Source: Pirellulales bacterium
GTDB taxonomy: Bacteria; Planctomycetota; Planctomycetia; Pirellulales; JAICIG01
NCBI GenBank assembly: GCA_035533075.1
Contig: DATLUO010000009.1
Location: 1 to 33,042, forward strand
DNA length: 33,042 nt
Direction: 5' to 3'
Shown: in pieces, positions 7,135-14,118 of the stretch
Numbering within the stretch: position 1 is the stretch's first letter
Layout of the letters: every line of letters begins with the position of its first letter
Program-made: the position numbers and the translations under genes
Notes under the pieces: generated by a model
The model's input: only the letters and a program-made list of their open reading frames with translations
The model's database searches: none
Told to the model about the DNA's origin: nothing

Positions 7135-7589
7135 TGGCCTCCGCGGCGCCTGCGGGCTACCTGCTCGACACGAACATTCTCGTTCACCTGATTCGCGGCA
7201 AGGCGGTCGGCAAGGCGATCGAGGCCCACTTCGGTTTGCACGGCGGGCTCAATCGCTCGATCATCTGCGTGGTAACTGTCGGCGAAATGTATTCGTTGGC
7301 GAGAAAATGGAATTGGGGGCAAAGCCGCCTGGCTCGCTTGCAGCACTTGCTCGGGGAAGTGGTATGGGTGGACATCAACCGTCCATCGGTCCTCGATGCC
7401 TACGGCGAACTCGACGACCTGAGCAACCGACTCGGCCGGCCGATGGGCAAGAACGACGTCTGGATCGCTGCGGTGGCCAAGCTCTCTCGTATGACGCTGC
7501 TCACGACCGACGGCGACTTCGATCATCTGCATCCGGGCCACCTGATCCGGATTCGCCTCGACGAGAATACGGGCAATCCAGTGCCCTAA
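7134..7589 (+). CDS. vapC: VapC-type PIN-domain ribonuclease toxin
   Basis: It encodes 151 residues from the ATG at 7134; a TTG at 7131 adds one. The four-acid PIN active site is complete: D12 in YLLDTNILV, E51 in TVGEMYSL, D108 in GKNDVWIAA, and D126/D130 in TTDGDFDHL. PIN toxins of this type cut tRNA or rRNA when freed from their antitoxin. The gene overlaps the stop of the DUF104 antitoxin by one base, so production is coupled. Unlike the PIN copy at 931-1194 it appears intact. It sits between two scraps of a degraded restriction-modification gene. Confidence 0.85.
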   Translation: MASAAPAGYLLDTNILVHLIRGKAVGKAIEAHFGLHGGLNRSIICVVTVGEMYSLARKWNWGQSRLARLQHLLGEVVWVDINRPSVLDAYGELDDLSNRLGRPMGKNDVWIAAVAKLSRMTLLTTDGDFDHLHPGHLIRIRLDENTGNPVP

Positions 7590-7601
7590 GACAACAACTG
7601 C

Positions 7602-7667
7602 GCCTATTGGCGGAACGTGCCGATCAACGTCTGGGAGCACACGATCGGCGGCTACCAGGTGATGAAT
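7602..7667 (+). pseudogene. C-terminal scrap of a DNA methyltransferase / type ISP-like restriction enzyme
   Basis: About 22 residues, AYWRNVPINVWEHTIGGYQV, match the conserved motif near the C-terminus of the same large methylase-restriction proteins (WxNVPxxVWEYTIGGYQVxKKWLSYR), as I recall it. The similarity stops where KKWLSYR would follow. It starts 12 bases after the vapC stop and is on the same strand as the N-terminal scrap at 6224-6471. Confidence 0.5.
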
Positions 7668-7682
7668 ACCGCCGCACCAAAG

Positions 7683-7736
7683 ACGCCCCCTTCGACTGGT
7701 CGAGCGTCACCGCCGGCAAGACGGCGCGAGCTTCGT
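7683..7736 (+). repeat. Direct repeat copy 1 (about 54 bp)
   Basis: It shares a 28-base identical core (7689-7716, CCTTCGACTGG...CACCGCCGG) with 7880-7907, and a slightly diverged flank (GACGGCGCG, then CTTCGT). The copies are about 190 bases apart. In one frame it reads PFDWSSVTAGKTARAS, so it may derive from the end of a gene. Confidence 0.7.
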
Positions 7737-7873
7737 AGTCCTGTATGGGGATTACTCCTACCTCACGCGGCACGCGAAACGGCTCCGCGTAGCGGGTCGT
7801 TTAGCAGGATTGCTCCACCCCGTTCGATCTAGATAGACTATGGGTGTCTTCCTTCGCGTCAGCGGCAGCCAAC

Positions 7874-7926
7874 ACGCCGCCTTCGACTGGTCGAGCGTCA
7901 CCGCCGGTTAGACGGCGCGGCTTCGT
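7874..7926 (+). repeat. Direct repeat copy 2 (about 53 bp)
   Basis: This is the second copy of the segment at 7683-7736. The 28-base core is identical, with a one-base deletion and a few changes in the flanks. Here the reading frame is closed by TAG soon after the core. Confidence 0.7.
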
Positions 7927-8134
7927 GGGCCTCGATTGGCTTCGCCCTCTTCCTTGGCAACCCGATCCAAGGACCGCTGGTCGCCCACCGAGGCCAACGC
8001 CTGGGTGTCTTGCTTGCCCTTCCTTGGTTGACCGGCAAGCCGTTGGAGCGCTGCGGGAAAGCGGCGACAGCCATACGGCTTGCGGAAGCACTGGAAACAC
8101 GGAAGCGCGGGTAGCTACCCGGACCGAGAGAGCG

Positions 8135-8809
8135 CTACGAGTGGGAGTGATACACGTCGACGCCGCCGGGGCCGATGGTGACCTCGAACAGACTCTGGTC
8201 CGGGTCGTTCGGGTTGGAGTCATTGGCGCTGGCCAAAATGACATCCACGGCGGTGGGGTTGACCTCCACGAAGCCGAACTGTGCCCGGTTGGGAGTCTCC
8301 ACCAGCCGGTACGCCAGCAGCGTCGTGCCTTCCTCCTCGACCACGTTGAGGCGGATGGCGTCGACCTGGCCGGTCTTGGCATCGGTCTTGATCATCTCGG
8401 TGACGCGCATGAAGTCGGCGCCGTCGTGCATGTCGAAGCTGAACTTCTCGTGGTTACCGTGAACCACGTCGCTGCTCAAACCGGCAAATGCCGCATCGGC
8501 AGCGTGCCCGGTGGCGAACTCGCCGGCCAGGGCGTAGGTGAGATTCTGGGCGGCCGACAGGTCGACGTTGGTCGGGAACTGGACGTTGCCGGGCAAACCG
8601 GGCGCGTTCTGAATGGGCGGCAAGGCTGGAGAGCCCATGATCGCAGGCGGGAATTCCACGTGACCGACCACGCCGGGAACCGTCGGGAACGATGTCGGCG
8701 GACCACCAATCGGGGGCGGACCACCGCCTGAAACACCACCGGAGAGGTTGAGCCGATGTTCCAGCGTCTCGAGTACCAGCCGGTCGCGCTTTGTACGCAA
8801 TCGCATCAT
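8135..8809 (-). CDS. Secreted-type protein with LEPR-XLL-like N-terminus, unknown function
   Basis: It encodes 224 residues. The start is ATG 8809 (a second ATG follows at 8806), because AAAGGA lies nine bases upstream. The N-terminus is basic (MMRLRTKRDRL) followed by LETLEHRLNLSGG, a diverged form of the LEPR-XLL motif that opens many large planctomycete extracellular proteins. No ordinary hydrophobic signal peptide is present, so export is inferred from that motif. A Gly/Pro-rich linker (about 25-65) leads to a C-terminal domain of about 150 residues with alternating strands (IRLNVVEEEGTTLLAYRLV, FGFVEVNPTAVDVILASA) that I cannot assign. It has no operon partner. Confidence 0.65.
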   Translation of the reverse strand: MMRLRTKRDRLVLETLEHRLNLSGGVSGGGPPPIGGPPTSFPTVPGVVGHVEFPPAIMGSPALPPIQNAPGLPGNVQFPTNVDLSAAQNLTYALAGEFATGHAADAAFAGLSSDVVHGNHEKFSFDMHDGADFMRVTEMIKTDAKTGQVDAIRLNVVEEEGTTLLAYRLVETPNRAQFGFVEVNPTAVDVILASANDSNPNDPDQSLFEVTIGPGGVDVYHSHS

Positions 8810-9306
8810 AACACTGCATCCTTTCAATAAAGAGGGGATTAAATCTCCCATACACCTCAACAGAGATGCCAACCGGCGGGGCCGATTCAGGAAGGTCCGG
8901 GCGGTCCAATTTACAATTGGAGTTCCCGGACCTTCCTAGCTTGGCCCAGCCGGCCCCCACCGCACCGCCGGCTCGTTGAACCGGCGGCAAATGGCGCCCG
9001 CGGGCGTGGCATCGCCAATGATGGCCGGCCGTGCGTTCGACGTCAGCGGGGTCATCTGTTCGCGGGTTCCGCTCCGCGCGGGCCGTTGGCCCCGCGGTTC
9101 AACGTCGCACGAAGGGCCAACAGCGGGAAAGCTGATCTCTCCGCGCCAGGGTAACTTCCCGAATTCGCGCGGTCAAGCATTTGTAGGGGTAACGGCTCAA
9201 ATAAGGTGTCGAGCGTTTCTTTCCACGCGCTGTCGAAATCGGCCATTTGCAAGCTGGCTTGACATCGGCTGCAGTAACCGCCACGATTGGCGGTGGAGAC
9301 GCTTCA
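8810..9306. other. Divergent intergenic region with hairpin
   Basis: Between the minus-strand gene starting at 8809 and the plus-strand antitoxin at 9307 I see no convincing gene. It holds the ribosome-binding site of the 8809 gene, the large hairpin at 8889-8937, and presumably promoters for both sides. The stretch 8940-9250 may be degraded coding DNA. Confidence 0.5.
8889..8937. repeat. Nested inverted repeat (13-bp perfect outer arms, inner palindrome)
   Basis: AGGAAGGTCCGGG (8889-8901) is the exact reverse complement of 8925-8937. Centred between them is CCAATT-TAC-AATTGG (8906-8920), itself a palindrome, with four unpaired bases on each side. The whole could extrude as one long cruciform. 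It lies 80-128 bases upstream of the minus-strand gene starting at 8809, so an operator, a leader structure, or a terminator of an upstream relic are all possible. Confidence 0.6.
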
Positions 9307-9570
9307 ATGCCAATTCTCTTGACCGAACAGCAATGGGCCGATGTCCAAAAGGGCACCGAGGTGCCTGTGCGTGTCCAGGATCCGACGCAGGCCGCCACTT
9401 TTGTGCTGCTGCGGGCCGAGGTGTACGACCGGTTCAAGTCGCTCTTCGAAGAAGATCCCATTAGCCAGCAGGAGCGGCTCTATCAGCTCCAGCAATTCGG
9501 GCGCCGCGCGGGCTGGGACGATCCCGAGATGGACATCTATGACGAGCTTGACCCGCGCCGAGCGTCATGA
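9307..9570 (+). CDS. Antitoxin of a MazF/PemK-type pair
   Basis: It encodes 87 residues (MPILLTEQQWADVQKG to YDELDPRRAS) from ATG 9307, with GGAG about eight bases upstream. A TEQQ helix start, a strand pair (VPVRVQDPTQAATFVLLRAEVY) and an acidic C-terminal tail (GWDDPEMDIYDELD) fit the small antitoxins that precede PemK/MazF genes in planctomycetes. No classical AbrB or HTH DNA-binding domain is evident. Its stop overlaps the toxin start as ATGA. Confidence 0.7.
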   Translation: MPILLTEQQWADVQKGTEVPVRVQDPTQAATFVLLRAEVYDRFKSLFEEDPISQQERLYQLQQFGRRAGWDDPEMDIYDELDPRRAS

Positions 9571-9920
9571 GCGTTAACCGCGGCGACGTCGTGCTCGTCG
9601 ACTACCCGTTCACCGACCGCCGAGGCAGCAAAGTGCGTCCCGCGCTTGTCGTGCAGGCCGACATCCTCAACCACCACATCACCGACACCATCTTGGCGGC
9701 AGTCAGTCGCTCGACGCATCGTGCGTCCGCGACGCAGCTTTTCGTGGATATCTCCACGGCAGAAGGCAGTCAAACGGGCTTGCGCCAGAATTCAATGATC
9801 CAGTGCGAGAACTTGCTGACCTTCGATCAGCGATTTATCATCGCGAAAATCGGAGACATGCCACCCGCTCTTTTGCGTCAGATCGACGCCTGCCTCAAAG
9901 CCGAATTGGATCTACCGTAG
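9567..9920 (+). CDS. MazF/PemK-family endoribonuclease toxin
   Basis: It encodes 117 residues, normal for the family (105-120). The N-terminal RGDVVLVDYPFTDRRGSKVRPALVV is diagnostic: the G-D-[IV]-[VW] strand, the loop, and the K-x-R-P motif with the catalytic Arg at position 24. The later GLRQNSMIQCENLLTFD segment carries the conserved Ser region before the second conserved loop. The family cuts single-stranded mRNA at short sequence motifs unless bound by its antitoxin. It is coupled by a four-base overlap to the antitoxin at 9307, and the pair appears intact. Confidence 0.88.
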   Translation: MSVNRGDVVLVDYPFTDRRGSKVRPALVVQADILNHHITDTILAAVSRSTHRASATQLFVDISTAEGSQTGLRQNSMIQCENLLTFDQRFIIAKIGDMPPALLRQIDACLKAELDLP

Positions 9921-10139
9921 CGGGGTGACCGAGCGTGAAGCTGTCGGCGGGACCAAGCAATCCTGGCAAACAACCGGCCCGCGAGAGGACGGCAGCCGCG
10001 TGCCATTTTACAGGCTGCGAAGCGGAGACGGGCGAGACCGGCCACAACCTTGGGTCGGCGAGCTGGGCGACATCGACAGGCTGGCTTGCTGTGGTCGCTG
10101 GCTTCCACCGCGCGGTGGACCGTGTGTCGAGCAGGGCGA

Positions 10140-10358
10140 TTAACGCTTCGCCCAAACGTGCCCCACGGCTTCCGGAGTGTCGGCCTGTTCGATGCTGGCC
10201 AGAACTTGCTCCAGCAAATTCGCGTCTTGGATCTGTCGGATGTCGCGCATGAGCGCCAGCCCCTCGGCGGCGAAGCGAAGTTTCAACGCCACCTCAATGC
10301 CCGCCAACAGGCCCTCTTCCCGACCCTTCTCGAGGCCTTCGGCCAGGCCCTTTTCCAT
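10140..10358 (-). pseudogene. C-terminal scrap of an Rpn/YhgA-type nuclease-like protein
   Basis: Seventy-two residues, beginning MEKGLAEGLEKGREEGL, show the Glu-Lys-Gly repeated helix and then GIEVALKLRF, which is the usual C-terminal end of Rpn-type (PD-(D/E)XK, transposase-related) proteins of about 300 residues. The nuclease domain is missing. Upstream the frame runs straight into a 24-bp inverted repeat (10371-10438), which marks the break. A GTG-type start within that repeat could give an 85-residue product, but that would be accidental. Confidence 0.55.
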
Positions 10359-10370
10359 GGTGACGGCATT

Positions 10371-10438
10371 AGGCGATAGGCGTTGGGCGTTAGGCACGAT
10401 CTTCCAATGGCTTCCCTAACGCCCAACGCCTATCGCCT
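10371..10438. repeat. 24-bp perfect inverted repeat with 20-base spacer
   Basis: The 24 bases at 10371-10394 are exactly the reverse complement of 10415-10438, with 20 bases between them. Each arm is built from related short words (GGCGATAGGCGTTGGGCGTTAGG). It truncates the Rpn-type scrap on its left and precedes galM on its right. It looks like a dispersed palindromic element or the remnant of a small non-autonomous one; no coding sequence is inside. Confidence 0.75.
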
Positions 10439-10550
10439 TCGTCGCTGGGCCAGCGCTCGTTTCGGCGGCACCGGGGCCCGGCCTTACGTGGGCAGTCCGT
10501 CGAAAGCCCACCATGCCTCATCCTCTCACCTGTAACCATTCCCTTTCGTC

Positions 10551-10559
10551 TGCTACACT
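10551..10559 (+). promoter_or_regulatory. Extended -10 promoter element for galM
   Basis: TGCTACACT fits an extended -10 (TG-n-TACACT), 31 bases before the galM ATG. No good -35 is visible at 17 bases, which an extended -10 tolerates. The Shine-Dalgarno AGGAG follows at 10576-10580. Confidence 0.4.
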
Positions 10560-10589
10560 GGGACGCGCCCAACTCAGGAGAGCATCGTG

Positions 10590-11711
10590 ATGAAGCAACT
10601 CGTCATCGTTCTGTGTACGGCCGCAGTGCTGAGCGGCGGCGCAGCGGAGGGAAAAATGTCGGTCAGCAAATCGCCCTTCGGCAGCCTGCCCGACGGCCGG
10701 CAGGTCGATCAGTTTACGCTGACCAACGACCACGGCCTGACCGTCAAGATCATCAATTACGGGGCCATCCTCACGTCGGTTCGCGTGCCCGACAAAAACG
10801 GCAAGCCGGGCGAGGTCACTCTCGGCTTCGACACGCTGGCACCCTATCTGGCGGGCCATCCCTATTTCGGCGCCACCTGCGGGCGCGTAGCCAACCGCAT
10901 CGCCAAGGGCCGCTTCACGCTTGACGGCGTCGAATATAAGCTGGCCACGAACAACGGCCCGAACCATCTGCACGGCGGCCTCAAAGGTTTCGACAAGGCC
11001 CTTTGGACGGCCGAGCCGATCGACAAGCCCGGCGCGGTGGGCGTGCGGCTCTCGCACGTCAGCCCCGACGGCGACGAAGGCTATCCGGGCAAGCTCTCGG
11101 TGACCGTCGCCTACACGTTGACCGACAAAAACGAGCTGAAGATCGACTACACGGCCACCACCGACAAAGCCACGCCGATCAACCTGACCAACCACACCTA
11201 CTGGAACCTGGCCGACGGCGGCAAAAGCGACGTGCTCGGGCACGTACTCGAGATCCATGCCGACCGTTATGTTCCGGTCGACGCCAACCTGATTCCGACC
11301 GGCGAGCTGAAGAGCGTCAAGGGGACGCCGATGGATTTCACCAAGCCGATGGAGATCGGCTCGCGGATGGACCGGGTGCCGGGCGAACCGAAGGGCTACG
11401 ATCACTGCTACGTCCTGAACCAAGAACCGCCCGGCGCGCTGACGCTGGCCGCCCGGCTGCGAGAGCCGGCCAGCGGACGGGTGATGGAGATTTACACCAC
11501 GGAGCCGGCCATCCAGCTTTATACGGGCAATTTTCTCGACGCTTCCATCCAGTCGCGCGGCGCCGTCTACCGGCAGCACCACGCTTTTTGCCTGGAGGCC
11601 GAACACTATCCCGACGCGATCAATCAGCCGAAGTTTCCCTCGACGGTGCTCAAGCCCGGCGAGACCTATCGGCAGACGACGGTACACACGTTTTCGATGG
11701 AAGGGTCATAA
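10590..11711 (+). CDS. galM: Aldose 1-epimerase (galactose mutarotase), exported
   Basis: It encodes 373 residues from ATG 10590 (GTG 10587 is adjacent), with AGGAG nine bases upstream. The N-terminus (MKQLVIVLCTAAVLSGGAAEG) is a signal peptide, so the enzyme probably works in the periplasm, interconverting alpha and beta anomers of aldohexoses. Family motifs are in order: FGATCGRVANRIAKGRF, NHLHGGLKGFDKALW with a conserved His, NLTNHTYWNL with the proton-transfer His, YDHCYV, and FCLEAEHYPDAIN with the catalytic Glu. The length is typical. It is followed after five bases by the adaptor lipoprotein gene, so the two may be co-transcribed although a shared pathway is not evident. Confidence 0.9.
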   Translation: MKQLVIVLCTAAVLSGGAAEGKMSVSKSPFGSLPDGRQVDQFTLTNDHGLTVKIINYGAILTSVRVPDKNGKPGEVTLGFDTLAPYLAGHPYFGATCGRVANRIAKGRFTLDGVEYKLATNNGPNHLHGGLKGFDKALWTAEPIDKPGAVGVRLSHVSPDGDEGYPGKLSVTVAYTLTDKNELKIDYTATTDKATPINLTNHTYWNLADGGKSDVLGHVLEIHADRYVPVDANLIPTGELKSVKGTPMDFTKPMEIGSRMDRVPGEPKGYDHCYVLNQEPPGALTLAARLREPASGRVMEIYTTEPAIQLYTGNFLDASIQSRGAVYRQHHAFCLEAEHYPDAINQPKFPSTVLKPGETYRQTTVHTFSMEGS

Positions 11712-11716
11712 AACGA

Positions 11717-12994
11717 ATGATTTGCGTCAACGACCGCCTCAAGAAGTATCGTAGGTGCGTGCCGGTCCTCTTGGCCGGTGTGGCGATTGCGGGCTGCCAT
11801 CCCTCAACGGCGGCACCGACCAAACCGGCCCCGCCGGCCAAATCGTCGCACGCCGCCAGCGAAGGCGATCTGAACACGATCGAGCTGACGGCCGAAGCTG
11901 AAGAGCGGCTGGGCATTCAAACGGCGACCGTCGAGCGACGCGCGGTGCGACGAAGGCGAACGTACGGCGGCGAGGTCGTGCTACCGACCGGCGCCTCGAT
12001 TACCGTTTCGGCGCCGATCGGCGGCACGCTCGAGTCCGTTTCGGAAGGGAGCGTGCCGGAAGTCGGCACGCACGTCGGTCGCAATCAGCCGGTCTTTCTG
12101 CTGCTGCCGTTGCTGTCCGCCGAACGGGACGTGCTCACGCCGGCCGAGCGGATTTCGGTGGCCCAAGCGCGTTTGCAGCTTTCGCAGGCGCAAGTCGACG
12201 CCGACGGGCTGCTTCAGCAGGCCCAGGCGCAGGTCGACGCGGCGAAGATCAACCTGGACCGTGCGGAACGGCTGCTCAAAGGGCAGGCCGGCACGGTCGC
12301 GACCGTCGACGCGGCCAAGGCCCAGCTCGAGTTGGCGGAGAAGGCGCACTCCGCGGCCGAGCAGCGGGTGGCGTTGTTGGAAAAGATCCGGCTCGATACC
12401 GAAGCGGGCGATGCCACGCCGATCCCGATTGTTTCGCCACGCGACGGCTACGTGCGCGTGCAGCATGCCACCGTGGGCGAGATTGTGCCGGCCGGCGCGC
12501 CGTTGTTCGAGGTGATGGACTACGATCCGATCTGGATCAAAGTGCCGATTTATGCGGGCGAAGTGGCTTCGATCGCCGATCACGAGCCTGCCCGCGTGTG
12601 GCACTTTGGCGACGTGGCCGCCAAGGCGCGGGCGGCCGAACCGGTGCGCGCTCCACCCACCGCCGACGCGCAGGCCGCCACGGTCGATCTCTATTATCAG
12701 TTGGCCAACTCCAACGGCGAGTTGCGTCCGGGCCAACGGCTGAACGTCGGACTGGCCCTGCGGAGCGAAGAAGAGAGCCTCGTCATCCCCTGGTCGGCGG
12801 TCTACATCGACATCTATGGCGGCTATTGGGTCTACGTGAAGACGGGCGACCATAAGTTTGTCCGCCGCCGCGTGCAGGTGCCGTTTGTCACGGACGACCT
12901 GGCGGTGATTCACAGCGGCCCCGCGGTCGGGACGCCCGTGGTGATCGAGGGCGTCGCGGAGCTTATTGGCACGGAGTTCGGCGCGGGGCATTAA
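11717..12994 (+). CDS. Efflux periplasmic adaptor lipoprotein (HlyD/CusB-like membrane fusion protein)
   Basis: It encodes 425 residues. The N-terminus has a lipobox (VAIAGC, lipidated C27), so it is anchored to a membrane from the periplasmic side. A beta segment (about 75-125), a long coiled-coil hairpin with repeated AQVDADGLLQQAQAQVDAA-type helices (about 150-225) and the returning lipoyl half (VSPRDGYVRVQHATVGEIV) make the adaptor layout. A beta-barrel (ELRPGQRLNVGLALR) and a membrane-proximal end (VVIEGVAELIG) follow. CusB/CzcB-type adaptors join an RND pump to an outer-membrane channel, often for metals. No pump gene follows: the next gene is on the opposite strand. It may serve a pump encoded elsewhere. 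Confidence 0.8.
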   Translation: MICVNDRLKKYRRCVPVLLAGVAIAGCHPSTAAPTKPAPPAKSSHAASEGDLNTIELTAEAEERLGIQTATVERRAVRRRRTYGGEVVLPTGASITVSAPIGGTLESVSEGSVPEVGTHVGRNQPVFLLLPLLSAERDVLTPAERISVAQARLQLSQAQVDADGLLQQAQAQVDAAKINLDRAERLLKGQAGTVATVDAAKAQLELAEKAHSAAEQRVALLEKIRLDTEAGDATPIPIVSPRDGYVRVQHATVGEIVPAGAPLFEVMDYDPIWIKVPIYAGEVASIADHEPARVWHFGDVAAKARAAEPVRAPPTADAQAATVDLYYQLANSNGELRPGQRLNVGLALRSEEESLVIPWSAVYIDIYGGYWVYVKTGDHKFVRRRVQVPFVTDDLAVIHSGPAVGTPVVIEGVAELIGTEFGAGH

Positions 12995-13075
12995 TGCGGC
13001 TCCGTTAGGCAACGGCAATGCTTGCGCCGCCTGTTCCCGAAACGCCTGCCGCTGTTCCGCAGTCAGTTCGATCAA
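12995..13075 (-). pseudogene. Possible N-terminal scrap of a small antitoxin
   Basis: From a TTG at 13075, preceded by GGGAG, the frame reads MIELTAEQRQAFREQAAQALPLPNG. This resembles the opening of small antitoxins (MIELT-x-EQRQALRE) that partner PIN or MazF toxins. Similarity ends after about 25 residues, and the frame then runs antisense into the adaptor gene. Too short to be certain. Confidence 0.3.
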
Positions 13076-13123
13076 AGAATCTCCCGAAGCCTCCTCGTGA
13101 ATAGCGACTTATCCGCTCGGTCC

Positions 13124-14026
13124 TCACTCAATTTCGCGGTCATGCTCGACCTCCGACACAATTCTACACAACGCCGCCGAGCGCTCAAATTCCACCGCCA
13201 GCACGGCGTACATCCGCGATTGCTGGTCCCAAAGCCAGTATCCTTGGTGCCGCGTGCCGGCGATCAACGGCCGTAAAACCGGGTCTTGAGAAAAGAGCAT
13301 CGGCACCAGCAGCGGATTCAGACCGTGAAAAAAGTTCCGCTCGACCGCCAGTCGCTCGGCCAGCGGTGCCAGCTCCGCCTCGGCCAGCGTGGCCAGCTCC
13401 GGCACCGTGGCTGATGACACGAAGTCGGTGATCAGCAGCCCCCGGCCGCCTGGCGCGGTCAAGCGGGCCAGCAGCCGCAGGTGTCCCGAACGAACGCTCA
13501 ACAGCAGATCCATGAAGTGCGGAGCCGTTGCCGGCACGGCCTGCACCACCGCGTCGATCAATTGGCTGATGGTCCCCACCGAGGCCACCACGTCGAACGG
13601 GCCGGGCAAGAACGGTAACACCGGGTCGGCGGCGTCCTGAATCAGCTTTTCAAGCTCGGCAGATGGCTGCGTAAGCCGGCCGTTCAGTGTTTCCAACGCA
13701 TCGCAGATGCCCGTGACGTCGGTCCCGCCGTGCAGGCGGAGTTTTCGGCGGTCGTGGTCGGGAAGCTGCCGCGCCACGCCCCGCTGGAGGGCTTCCGTGT
13801 CGAGATCGACCAGGTGTACCTCGCCGTAGGCGGCCAGCAGCCGCGGCAAATCGAGATCGTTGGCGTTGCCGGCGCCGAGCAGGCAAAGCCGGCCCGGCGT
13901 CCCGTGGGTCAGGGAGAGAAGGCACTCGCTGACGCGATTACGATGGTTGGCCGACGCTTGCCAGTGCCCGTCGCGGGCCCGGTTCCGACGTGCCTGTTCG
14001 GCGGCGAAGCGAGGCGGAGGCGGCAT
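13124..14026 (-). CDS. SAM-dependent methyltransferase-like protein
   Basis: It encodes 300 residues from ATG 14026; an upstream start at 14065 is less likely. The Rossmann motif I is clear (RLCLLGAGNANDLDL, residues 46-60), followed by an acidic end of strand 2 (VHLVDLD, 71-76) that would bind the ribose of SAM. Later strands (FDVVASVGTISQL, GRGLLITDFVSS) fit a class I methyltransferase. The substrate is unknown. The first 40 residues are basic and rich in Arg, with WxxSANHRxRV as a possible lineage motif. It is divergent from the large surface-protein gene at 14119. Confidence 0.65.
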   Translation of the reverse strand: MPPPPRFAAEQARRNRARDGHWQASANHRNRVSECLLSLTHGTPGRLCLLGAGNANDLDLPRLLAAYGEVHLVDLDTEALQRGVARQLPDHDRRKLRLHGGTDVTGICDALETLNGRLTQPSAELEKLIQDAADPVLPFLPGPFDVVASVGTISQLIDAVVQAVPATAPHFMDLLLSVRSGHLRLLARLTAPGGRGLLITDFVSSATVPELATLAEAELAPLAERLAVERNFFHGLNPLLVPMLFSQDPVLRPLIAGTRHQGYWLWDQQSRMYAVLAVEFERSAALCRIVSEVEHDREIE

Positions 14027-14073
14027 AACACCGATTTTCGCGCAAAAAACTTGTGTTCGTTGCAACCCCTATT

Positions 14074-14099
14074 TACTATGGTTTTGCCGACCTATTATA
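14074..14099. promoter_or_regulatory. AT-rich divergent promoter region
   Basis: On the plus strand TTGTGT (14051-14056) is 17 bases from TACTAT (14074-14079), and TATTAT follows at 14093-14098. On the minus strand 14094-14099 reads TATAAT exactly. The gap 14027-14118 thus carries candidate -10 elements in both directions, for the methyltransferase-like gene and for the surface protein. The -35 matches are poor. Confidence 0.4.
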
Positions 14100-14118
14100 G
14101 CGACTCGTGGAGATGTTG

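Larger units (their letters stand above)
7668..8134. other. Non-coding accessory gap with a duplicated segment
   Basis: No convincing gene is visible on either strand. The only structure is the pair of about 54-bp direct repeats at 7683-7736 and 7874-7926, listed separately. The rest looks like degraded coding DNA. Confidence 0.5.

Noticed and set aside
9259-9287. TTGACA at 9259-9264 as the promoter of the MazEF-like pair
   Set aside because: The hexamer is perfect, but the sequence 17 bases on (CACGAT) is a poor -10, so it may be chance.
9921-10139. Short open frames between the MazF-like toxin gene and the Rpn scrap
   Set aside because: Several frames overlap on both strands with no motif, start site or codon bias; probably degraded DNA.
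10518-11687. A 389-codon open frame antisense to galM
   Set aside because: It is a mirror of third-position GC bias; all mutarotase motifs are on the plus strand.
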